Shown here: positions 10,286 to 19,160 of the stretch, piece after piece
Layout: each line of letters begins with the position of its first letter
Position numbering within the stretch: position 1 is the first letter of the stretch
Source: Gigantopelta aegis
Taxonomy: Eukaryota > Mollusca > Gastropoda > Neomphalida > Peltospiridae
Assembly: GCF_016097555.1 (NCBI RefSeq)
Contig: NC_054711.1
Location: forward strand, 28,969,724 to 29,033,723
DNA: 64,000 nucleotides
Direction: 5' to 3'
Program-made: the position numbers and the translations under genes
Notes under the pieces: generated by a model
Told to the model about the DNA's origin: nothing
Seen by the model: the letters and a program-made list of their open reading frames with translations, nothing else
Databases searched by the model: none

Positions 10286-10508
10286 TGTATGCATGTTTAT
10301 ATGTATGTACGTACGTACGTATGTATGTATGTATGTATGTATGTATGTGTGTATGTATGTGTGTGTATGTATGTGTGTATGTATGTTATGTATGTATGTA
10401 TGTGTGTATGTATGTATGTATGTGTATGTGTGTATGTATGTATGTATGTGTGTGTATGTATGTGTGTATGTATGTTATGTATGTATGTGTATGTATGTAC
10501 GTACGTAT
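10286..10508. repeat. (TATG)n microsatellite
   Basis: TATG/TGTG tetranucleotide tract of about 220 bp, flanked by (TACG) steps at both ends. The Cys/Tyr/Val open frames over it are artefacts. Confidence 0.95.
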
Positions 10509-10599
10509 GATTTTATAAAATTTAATAGGTTTTTTTTAAAGTTTGATTAGGAGAAGCATGGCCCCCGTGCCCCCTCTCCTGTAGTGATGATACAGATAT

Positions 10600-10700
10600 G
10601 AATGAATGAATGAATGGATGAATGTTTAACGACACCCCATCACGAAAAATACATCGGCTATTGGGTGTCAAACTATGGTAATGCAAACAAATAAAGTGAT
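10600..10700 (-). repeat. Dispersed repeat fragment with TGAATGTTTAACGAC end
   Basis: An (AATG)n tract followed by TTTAACGACACCCCATCACG, ATACATCGGCTATTGGGTGTC. The same combination is at 27405-27475. It resembles the 3' end of the type A' SINEs. Confidence 0.6.
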
Positions 10701-10924
10701 GATCAACATCAATACAAAAATTCAAGATTTAAATAAAAACACAGTGTAAAGAACTGTGCAAAAACACAAATATCACAGATAGATACTGACTTTTACTCAA
10801 AATTTCAATTTTGTGCTGTATTGGCCATTCTCAAAGAGGATGTTACACCCCTGCACCACGGTGAGGTTACAGCACGCGCAGGGGTTATACAGATATTAAG
10901 CAGTGGTGAAATAAACTGCATACT

Positions 10925-11218
10925 CTAGAAGTACAAATTTCCGAGAACTGTAATTGATAAATCTGACAAACGAAGTACAAATTTCCGAGAACTGTAATTG
11001 ATAAATCTGACAAACGAAGTACAAATTTCCGAAAACTGTAATTGATAAATCTGACAAACGAAGTACAAATTTCCAAGAACTGTAATTGATAAATCTGACA
11101 AACGAAGTACAAATTTCCGAGAACTGTAATTGATAAATCTGACAAACGAAGTACAAATTTCCGAGAACTGTAATTGATAAATCTGACAAACGAAGTACAA
11201 ATTTCCGAGAACTGTAAT
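10925..11218. repeat. 44-bp tandem repeat, about 6.7 copies
   Basis: The unit is GAAGTACAAATTTCCGAGAA followed by CTGTAATTGATAAATCTGAC and AAAC, with very few differences between copies. It lies in the last intron of gene 1. The three antisense open frames across it are by-products of the repetition. Confidence 0.92.
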
Positions 11219-11467
11219 ATAAAGTGTATTGATACATCTGACAAACGAAGGATTACGATTCTGGCAGGAGTGATATAAAAGCTTGCTAATGTGATCAATA
11301 ATTCTGGCAATGGTCATTTAGACGTCAGAGTGATAATATAAACTTCTGGCAGAAAAAACATAAACATATTTTTATCAACTAACAACTTACATAAATCGAT
11401 AGTATTCCACTGACATTTTCAGATAATTCACTAAATGTTACATAGCAAGTTTTTTTCTTTCTTTCAG

Positions 11468-11521
11468 TTCACCTTCAAAAGGCCAACGCTAAATTTTGAA
11501 CCCAAAGACATGCAACTGTGA
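11468..11521 (+). CDS. Gene 1 terminal coding exon
   Basis: After CTTTCAG the frame reads FTFKRPTLNFEPKDMQL and stops at TGA (11519-11521). The gene 2 counterpart at 63820 starts FTFKRPTLSLKPEDF and continues to a longer C-terminus (SSYQLKGDNYSY). Sequence after the gene 1 stop still resembles gene 2 coding DNA (AGAAATCGTTATATCAACG), so gene 1 has probably lost about 13 residues through indels rather than ending ancestrally here. Confidence 0.8.
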   Translation, partial: FTFKRPTLNFEPKDMQL

Positions 11522-12260
11522 TGGGAGAGAAATCGTTATATCAACGAAAGGGCGAGAACTCGGCGTGGATCGTGGTCATCAGACTACCTTGTAAAACATT
11601 ACATGGTATTTTAAGACTCGAGCTTATAAAACTTTTAGCGGTCTATAATGGAGTGATTTAAACAGTTTCAAATAGACAATTAAAATTTGCAAAACAAGAT
11701 TGATGACCAATGACGCGGCAATCATTTCATGACATCCTGTGCAAGAATGGTTTTTCTAAGTTAATATTGGGAGTGGCGGTCCTCCTACAGGCAGTACAAG
11801 AGGGATGAAACATCCTGTTACGGATCTACGGGAGTGACAGTCCTCCTATGGGCGGTATAGAAGAGATGAAACATCTTGTTACGGATCTTCTACGGGAGCG
11901 GCTGTCCTCCTACGGGTGGTACAGGAGGCATGAAACATCCTGTTACGGATCTCCTACGGGAGTGGCAGTCCACCGAAGGACGAGCACCTGGTAGTGGATG
12001 ATGGAACTAATCACGACTTTGCCTTTTAAAAAAAAACTACTCTGCCTAGTGCAGTGATACGATTTTGATCACGAAATACGGCTCTGTTATGCAGATTACA
12101 TGCATTCGAATGAGGGGTAAATTCTGTACATTCAGAATACTTCAGCCAAGTATAAATTCACCTCAGATTAATTTTATGCAAAATTAATTATTCCATAACT
12201 TGTAGGAAACAGGTATTTATTACAACAATGATATACATTGTATTGCCTTTTCTTTTAGTT
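11522..12260. other. 3' flank / likely 3' UTR of gene 1, with a tandem repeat
   Basis: No coding signal. At 11767-11975 there are about three copies of a 63-70 bp unit (CGGGAGTGGCAGTCCTCCTA, GGTACAGGAGGCATGAAACA, TCCTGTTACGGATCT). Sequence from about 11982 (GAGCACCTGGTAGTGGATG) to 12120 reappears in the same orientation at 19367-19510. Confidence 0.6.
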
Positions 12261-12264
12261 ACTA

Positions 12265-12318
12265 TTATTATTATTATTATTATTGTTTTATTTGTGTATG
12301 CGTTTGTTTACTACTAAA

Positions 12319-12352
<34 letters not shown>

Positions 12353-12598
12353 TTGCTACTACTATTACTATTACTACTACAATTAGTACTACAACCATCA
12401 CTTGTATATATACACACACACACACGGTGACAGTCCATTATTTGTGTGCGTTTGTTTACTACTACTACTACAATTACTACTACTACTACAATTACTACTA
12501 CAACCATCACTCGTGTATATATATATACACACCCACACATACACACACACACCCACACACACACACACACCCACACACACACACACACACACACACGA
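12265..12598. repeat. (TAC)n, (TTA)n and (CA)n microsatellite cluster
   Basis: ATT/ACT trinucleotide tracts alternate with ACACAC tracts. A block of ACT repeat plus CAACCATCACT plus CA repeat occurs twice (12310-12425 and 12455-12598). Confidence 0.93.
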
Positions 12599-12695
12599 TG
12601 ACACCCCATAATTGACGTATGCATTCGTTTTTTATGATGGCTGTATTGCGTAATGGTATGATGCTATGTTTGTTACCGTATCTTATTTTTATTAA

Positions 12696-13023
12696 AGGGA
12701 CATTCCCGAGTTTGCTGCATTTGTAAGATGTTTCCGACTAATCAAATATTTCTACGATTAAACTTGCATATTAAATATATTTTGTTGTTTAGAATATCAG
12801 TAGCTGTATATTCCATGTGTTTCTGGTCGTTTTAATATTAGTAAGAAGCCCAAACTGGATTTTGTCTTCACAAGTACAAATATTAGAACGATCAGAAACA
12901 TGTTTTATATACAACCACTAATAGTTTATGCAGAAAAATATATTTGATATATAATTACAAAAAGTCTCTGTTAGTCGATAACATCTTAAAAATTGCAGCA
13001 AACTCAGGAATGTCCCTTTAACT
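12696..13023. mobile_element. TTAA-flanked MITE copy 1
   Basis: Terminal inverted repeats AGGGACATTCCCGAGTTTGC and (reverse strand) AGGGACATTCCTGAGTTTGC bound about 320 bp of self-complementary sequence. TTAA lies at both outer ends (ATTAAAGGG and CCCTTTAACT). The halves are imperfect inverted copies, for example GGAT-TTTGTCTTC and the AGTCTCTGTTAGTCGAT block. Confidence 0.8.
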
Positions 13024-13408
13024 ATTAAAGGGACATTCCCGAGTTTGCTGCAGTTTTAAAGATGTTATCGACTAACAGAGACTTTTTAATGATTGTAATT
13101 ACATATCAAATATATTTTTCTGCATAAAACGTTAGTGGCTGTATATTAAACGTGTTTCTGATCGTTATAATATAGGTACTAGGTTAAATTTTATTTTATT
13201 TCCTAAAATATAATTTTTTCGTACGTACGAAATTACTTGAAGACAAAATCCAGTTTGGGCTTCTTACAAATATTAAGACGACCAGAAACACATTGAATAT
13301 ACAGACACTGATATTCTAAACCAGAAAATATATTTAATATGTAAGTTTAATCCTAGAAGTATTTTATTAGTCCGAAACAATGCAGAAAACTCAGGAATGT
13401 CCCTATAA
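13024..13408. mobile_element. TTAA-flanked MITE copy 2
   Basis: It directly abuts copy 1: ATTAAAGGGACATTCCCGAG on the left and CTCAGGAATGTCCCTATAA on the right. It is about 380 bp and includes TTTCGTACGTACGAAATTA near the centre. The right TTAA is degraded. Confidence 0.8.
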
Positions 13409-13631
13409 AAAATAAACAAAGCTGTATACATATTAACACAGGTATAAATTTTACCCGGAGCATGTAGCAAATTGTTATATTTTTTCACAATTATATATAT
13501 TATTACACCGTATATTTATAATAAACATGTGTACCTTTTTAACCTTTGTTGTTTTAAGTAATGTTTTTAATAGCAACCGTAATTTTTGCTGAAAATTGCA
13601 ATTCTATGTTGTTGTTTTTTTTGTTTTTTTT

Positions 13632-13670
<39 letters not shown>

Positions 13671-13924
13671 GGGGGGGGGGTTACGCCGCATTAGTTTCAA
13701 CCTCTGGTATATACTGTATAACAACTGTGTAAATAATAAAAATGTAATTATTGTCAATGGATACTAGTATTTGCACAAATAATCAATGTCACATATTACT
13801 ACCAATCACATCCACAGCTGTTTTTACTCCGTAAATATTTGAATTTGACACGGAACTCTCTTCTTTGGTACCATGGAGCCTGTAACAAAACACAATCCAA
13901 GACGAGTGATCTCTCTTTCATCTA
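13409..13924. other. AT-rich spacer with a 40-bp poly-G tract
   Basis: Nothing coding seen. A poly-G run occupies 13636-13680 (interrupted by one T), which makes spurious Gly/Pro frames on both strands. Confidence 0.7.
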
Positions 13925-14163
13925 CAGGCTGGTAGGTACAGGGTTCGCAGCCCGGTACCGGCTCCAACCCAGAGCGAGTTCTTAAGGGCTCAGTGGGTAG
14001 ATGTAAGGTCACTACACCCTCTTCTCTCTCACTTACAACTAACCCACTAACAACGAACCCACTGTTCTGGACAGACAGCCCAGATAGCCGAGGCGTGTGC
14101 CCAGGTCAGCGTGCTTGAACCTCAATTGGACATAAGCACGAAAATAAGTTGAAATGAAATGAA
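13925..14163 (+). repeat. SINE type C
   Basis: CTGGTAGGTACAGGGTTCGC, CAGCCCGGTACCGGCTCC, the CTCTTCTCTCTCACTTACAA block and the GACATAAGCACGAAAATAAG end with a (GAAAT)n tail. The first 30 bases of the head are missing. Confidence 0.8.
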
Positions 14164-15002
14164 GGTTGAGATCACGACATTTTCGTATCTTCGTGTTCAC
14201 AACTTAACATTCTCCTTATTTAAGGTGAATTGAAAAAGAACAGAATTTGTTATATAACATTTGTAAAATTGTATCAGATATCGGTAAGATGTATGTTAAT
14301 CGCTTTTACCCTGTTGGAGAGAAAACAGGGTGAGAATTGTGGTACCACACAGAGACACCTCACATAATATTATTCTAGGAGTAAAATCCAAACTGTCTAC
14401 TGAAATTAACACTACCGAAACTGATTTCTACGAATGATATATATAAAAGTTAATCGTACCAGCTCAAGTGCAGTAAATATATAATAGTCGTCAGAGATGT
14501 TAAAATTTCTATTACTGTCCTGAGTTTTCTGCAGTGTAAGATGTTTCCGACTAATAAACTATTTTAAAGTCTAAAAATACGCATTAAAAGCATACTGTCA
14601 CAGATTTAAGAACCTTATTTCTCTAAAAATGGATAATAAATTAACATTACATTAAGATTTGGAAACCAAATCTATAGCTATCACATCGCCTTAACTGAAC
14701 CACGACGGTGTGAAATCCATGTCAACTGTTGACAATATTAGTTTTTGAATTATAGACCATCGCCATAATTCAATTATTAATAAGTGGAGTATGGTGGCTA
14801 CGTCTATGATTGAATAAAGTACTTTACCACCGGGCTACTTCCTGCCCTACACATACAGACATACAGACATACACATACAAACACAAACCGATAGACAAGA
14901 CACAAGGCAAAACAGGGCAACCTGCAGACACCAATACAGACAGCCACCAGGCGACGAGACAGACATGCCAAGATAGAATCTATTATATTTGTATTCTATA
15001 CA
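14164..15002. other. Spacer with a MITE fragment
   Basis: AT-rich, no coding signal. 14508-14600 is a decayed end of the TTAA-flanked MITE (CCTGAGTTTTCTGCAGTGTA, AGATGTTTCCGACTAATAAA). Confidence 0.55.
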
Positions 15003-15318
15003 CCAGGGCGGTAGATTTAGCCCAGTGGTAAAGCACTCGCTTGATGCGCGGTCGGTGTGGGATCGATCCCCGTCGGTGGGCTCATTGGGCTATTTCTCGT
15101 TCCAGCCAGTGCACCACGACTGGTATATCAAAAGCCGTGGTATGTGCTATCCTGTCTATGGGAAAGTGCATATAAAAGATCCCTTGCTGCATTAGGAAAG
15201 ATGTAGCAGGTTTCCTCTAATGACTACGAGTCGGAATTACCAAATGTTTGACATCCAATAGCCGATGACTGTCTAATCAATGTGCTCTAGTGGTGTCGTT
15301 AAACAAAACAAACTTCTT
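15003..15318 (+). repeat. SINE type A', near full length
   Basis: Head GGGCGGTAGATTTAGCCCAG, A box TGGTAAAGCACTCG, B box GGGATCGATCCCC, body GTGCATATAAAAGATCCCTT, then the alternative 3' end GACATCCAATAGCCGATGA and GTGGTGTCGTTAAACAAAAC. This is the A' 3' end, distinct from the TGAGTGCGTCGTTAAATAAA of type A. Confidence 0.85.
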
Positions 15319-15367
15319 CTTCTATACACCACTGAAAGCGAAGAGTTCAGTAACGAAGCGTGCTAAC

Positions 15368-15595
15368 CGATGTTCCAGTGTTGATTCTTTCGTACTCTGT
15401 ATTTTCAACTGTTATGTTCTCCAGTGCAAGTCTTTCATACGGTCTGCCCGCTCCTGCCTCTGGGTTCTCACCACCAAACCTGACCACAACGCTGCCCTGG
15501 TAATCACTACCAGGTGCTGAATCACATGGTATGTCACGTGGGGTACCATGTGATGCATCGGGATCGTCACATGTGCCGTCTCTGCAACTATGCCA
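15368..15595 (-). CDS. Third paralogue: cytoplasmic tail exon, isolated
   Basis: On the minus strand a 228-bp open exon (76 codons) runs from acceptor TTTTACTAG to a weak donor GTTAGC. It starts WHSCRDGTCDDPDASHGTP, includes GSDYQGSVVVRFGGE, and ends with PYERL, then YERINTGTS. It is clearly homologous to gene 1 exon 9322-9552 and gene 2 exon 61536-61748, with the same phase at both ends. The pair Y-E-R-L, eleven residues, Y-E-R-I again fits ITAM spacing. I did not find the matching upstream exon (expected at higher coordinates) or the FTFKRPT terminal exon (expected at lower coordinates). It may be a lone relic, or part of a minus-strand gene whose other exons have diverged or been lost. The frame is intact. 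Confidence 0.75.
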
Positions 15596-15599
15596 CTAG

Positions 15600-16056
15600 T
15601 AAAAGTTTAAAAGAAAACATTGTGATTTAATATGTACTTGTTCAGGATCCATATTCACAAAAAGGTGTAAAGTTACGTGTACGACTAGCACTTACGTCTG
15701 CCGTAGATTTACGTTTACGTGTAAGGTGTACCTTATTCTCAAAGACGGTCGTAAACGTAAAACGTAAAACGTAAACGTAAGTTGGTTAGACGTACATCTA
15801 CGATTGTAGGCTAACTCTCTCACAATGGCTTCCGGGTAAATAACAAATGCGCAAAACGCACTTTCGTTTGTCGTCCCCTGACACTAACATCGCGAACGGC
15901 GAACCATGGCATTGACAAGTGTGAAAAAATAATTTTAAACAAGAAAACCAAACTGGACGGATCAGGAAATGACTGTCCTTGCTGAAGGTATTGTTGCGGT
16001 GAACATAGACGTACTAGCATAGATGTCCTTTTTATTTTGAGAGTGCCTTTTTGTCT
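15600..16056. other. Spacer with an ACGT-rich imperfect palindrome
   Basis: From 15665 to 15800 the sequence is rich in TTACGT/ACGTAA words (TAAAGTTACGTGTACGACTA, GTAAACGTAAAACGTAAAAC) forming an imperfect inverted repeat. No coding signal. Confidence 0.5.
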
Positions 16057-16213
16057 ACTGGGCCATTTCTCGTTCCAGCCAGTGCTCCACGACTGGTATG
16101 TACTATCCTGTCTGTGGGATGGTGCATATAAAGGATCCCTTGCTGCTAATCGAAAAGAGTAGCCGATGAAGTGGCGACAGCGGGTTTCCTCTCTCAATAT
16201 CAGTGTGGTCCTT
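16057..16213 (+). repeat. SINE type A interrupted by a MITE
   Basis: SINE body from GGGCCATTTCTCGTTCCAGC to CAGTGTGGTCC, where the expected TTAACCATAT continuation is broken by the MITE at 16214-16596. The continuation TTAACCATAT follows the MITE. Confidence 0.8.
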
Positions 16214-16598
16214 AAAGGAACATTCCTGAGTTTGCTACATCTTTTAAAATAGTATCGACTAACAGAGACCTTTTAACGATTGTAATTACATATCAAATAT
16301 ATTTTTCTGCATAAAATATTAGTGGCTGTATATTAAACGTGTTTCTGATCATTATAATATTTGTACTAGGTTCAATTTCATTTTATTTCCTAAATATATT
16401 TTTTTGTACGTACGAAATTATTTGAAAACAAAATCCACTTTGGGCTTCATAAAAATATTAAGACGACCAGAAACACATTGAATATACAGACACTGGTATT
16501 CTAAACAATATATTGAATATGTAAGTTTAATCGTAGAAATGTTTTATTAGTCAGAAACATCTTACAATGCAGAAAACTCGGGAGTGTCCCTTTAACCA
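16214..16598. mobile_element. TTAA-flanked MITE copy 3, inserted in a SINE
   Basis: Starts TTAAAGGAACATTCCTGAGT and ends GGGAGTGTCCCTTTAACC. The host SINE normally reads GTGGTCCTTAACCATATG, so the element inserted at TTAA and duplicated it. This is the best evidence for its target-site duplication. Confidence 0.85.
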
Positions 16599-16602
16599 TA
16601 TT

Positions 16603-16790
16603 GGTCTGTCAGTGGGCCCACTGAGCTATTTCTCGTTCCACCCAGTGCACCACGACTGGTATATCAATGGCCGTGGTATGTATTATCTTGTCTGTGGGAT
16701 GGTGCATATAAAAGATCCCTTGCTACTAATAGAAAAATGTACCGGATTTCCTCTTTAAGAATATATGTCAAAATTACTGTAGGTGTCTTT
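16603..16790 (+). repeat. SINE type A' fragment
   Basis: It runs from GTCAGTGGGCCCACTGAGC through GTGCATATAAAAGATCCCTT to GGATTTCCTC and then fades. It directly follows the interrupted SINE. Confidence 0.75.
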
Positions 16791-17805
16791 CACTCTCCGT
16801 GAATATTGAATATGCCCTTTTTAAATGTTGCACCCTCCCTTAACACATTCTGTATCCACCCCTGCGAATTGCTGTTTGAGTTGCATGTGACTAACGGATA
16901 AAAGTTCACGTCATGTCAACTCGAAGTGTTTCCATGGCTTGCACAAAAGTTTCCTGTTCGCGCTTTCATATAAATATACTGCAGACGTCTGCGCTCATGA
17001 TTTATACGCCAACAAAGAGGGTAAATCAATAGTCTACGCCAATAAAATAATTTATATATATATATTTTTTGTAAATTGCAAAAGATAATCGAGCAACAGG
17101 TACTTATAAATCACTATCTATGCATGTCGTGTACTTCAAGCTCCGATATGCAATATCTTTTCTTAAAGGTGCATTATCAAAAATTGTAAGAGTCAAATTT
17201 CGCTAATTATTTTATACGTTTCTTTTAATAAATAACTACAAATTAATCGATCCCACATATTATAATATTTACATATTTAACTCAATAATATAAAAATTGT
17301 AATGTAATTCCGTTCGGCGTAAACAGTGGTTTCCCCAAGAATCACTGGAGAGAAATATAGGGTACAGAGAAACTCTACATGGCGTATTTATTGAAGTACA
17401 AGTCAGTTCTCATAATTGGTCAATTTGACCTTCATTTTCAAGGTCAAATGAAGGTAATTGTTTCTGAATATGTAATAATGCTGTACATGACACAAATCAT
17501 TGGCTCTTTTAATTCTTTCAACCAATATGATCAATATTGATCAATATTATTTCTCTGGTTTATAGATATATCCATTACACATTTAGTTAGGGTGCTTCCT
17601 GATCCAGCAAATCAAAATGGACGTTTGGCTATTAAGCATCACAAAACACGTTTTTAAAAGAGCTTAATCTTCCATATAACTAAAGTTTGGTGTCTGTCCC
17701 ATGGACCTGGCTCCCGTACTAATACCCTTTGATACCGATTGGGACTGAGAAACCCGATTGAACACGATGAACACGTTATATCATTGGGCTTCATTGTCCT
17801 CCATT
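16791..17805. other. AT-rich spacer, no feature recognised
   Basis: About 1 kb with no long open frame, splice-bounded exon or repeat I recognise, apart from short AT runs. A poly-A precedes the SINE at 17806. Confidence 0.5.
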
Positions 17806-18197
17806 AAAAAAAAAAAAAAAAATGTTTTATTTAACGACGCACTCAACACATTTTATTTACGGTTATATGGCGTCAGACATATGGTTAAGGACCACACAGA
17901 TTTTGAGAGGAAACCCGCTGTCGTCACAACATGGGCTACTCTTCCGATTAGCAGCAAGGGATCTTTTATTTGCGCTTCCCACAGGCAGCATAGCACAAAC
18001 CATGGCCTTTGTTGAACCAGTTATGGATCACTGGTCGGTGCAAATGGTTTACACCTACCCATTGAGCCTTGTGGAGCACTCGCTCAGGGTTTGGAGTCGG
18101 TATCTGGATTAAAAATCCCATGCCTCGACTGGGATCCGAACCCAGTACCTACCAGCCTGTAGACCGATGGCCTAACCACGACGCCACCGAGGCCGGT
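17806..18197 (-). repeat. SINE type B, near full length
   Basis: Poly-A then ATGTTTTATTTAACGACGCA, to CACCGAGGCCGG at the far end. It is the reverse complement of a full type B element. The two open frames across it are SINE-derived. Confidence 0.88.
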
Positions 18198-18585
18198 CTG
18201 TCCTCCATTAAAGTCACTGACCCAAGTTTTAAACACTACGACGTATTTTTTACCATTAGAGCCCTTTTTGGAACATTTAAATTAGGAGTTATTTACATAT
18301 TATTATTTAGAATATTCATTTCCGTACAGTGTTTTTTGGTGATCCTGTTTTCTGCAATACTCCCGAAATACATGATTCTAAAAAGTTCTAAAAAACCCAA
18401 CAAAACCCGCATGTATCTCTGAGAAGTAATGGTTATGGAGCCAAGTTCTAGTCTATTTATCTAGACGGCATTTACGCGTTTAAACTCTATTACAATTTAT
18501 CCAAATATTAATTTTCACAGGCTGAAACGAGGGTATCTGCCTTTAATATTAGGATACGTACCAAGCACCGACCACCGTTTAAGGC
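18198..18585. other. AT-rich spacer, no feature recognised
   Basis: No coding evidence beyond a short open frame that begins in the preceding SINE. Confidence 0.5.
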
Positions 18586-19160
18586 ACCGGCCTCGGTGGC
18601 GTCGTGCTTAGGCCATCGGTCTAGTACCAACCGGCCTCGGTGGCGTTGTGGTTAGGCCATCGGTCTAGTACCAACCGGCCTCGGTGGCGTCGTGGTTAGG
18701 CCATCGGTCTAGTACCAACCGGCCTCGGTGGCGTCGTGGTTAGGCCATCGGTCTAGTACCAACCGGCCTCGGTGGCGTTGTGGTTAGGCCATCGGACTAC
18801 AGGCTGGTAGGTACTGGGTTCGGATCCCAGTCGAGGCATGGGATATTTAATCCAGATACCGACTCCAAACCATGAGTGAGTGCTCCGCAAGACTCAATAG
18901 GTAGGTGTAAACCACTTGCACCGACTAGTGATCCATAACTGGTTGAACAAAGGCCATGGTTTGTGCTATCCTGCCTGTGGGAAGCGCAAATAAAAGATCC
19001 CTTGCTGCTAATCGGAAAGAGTAGCCCATGTAGTGGCGACAGCGGGTTTCCTCTCAAAATCTGTGTGGTCCTTTACCATATGTCTGACGCCATATAACCG
19101 TAAATAAAAATGTGCTAAATGCGTCGTTAAATAAAACATTTCTTTCTTTCTTTTCGTTTA
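18586..19160 (+). repeat. SINE type B with a tandemly amplified head
   Basis: The first 45 bases of the SINE (CCGGCCTCGGTGGCGTCGTG, GTTAGGCCATCGGTCTAGTA, CCAA) are repeated about five times from 18586 to 18785 before a complete body starting CTACAGGCTGGTAGGTACTG. It ends TTCTTTCTTTCTTTTC near 19155. This parallels the head-derived minisatellite at 1-2056. Confidence 0.88.

Larger units (their letters stand above)
9553..11467. other. Last intron of gene 1 with tandem repeats
   Basis: The intron starts GTGAGC and ends TTTCTTTCAG. It contains a (TATG)n microsatellite (10286-10508), a TTTAACGACACCCCAT repeat fragment (10600-10700) and a 44-bp tandem repeat (10925-11218). No exon was recognised. 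Confidence 0.7.

Noticed and set aside
10201..10550. Cys/Tyr/Val-rich frames over TATG repeats, and at 39629-40069
   Set aside because: Microsatellite artefacts in all three frames.
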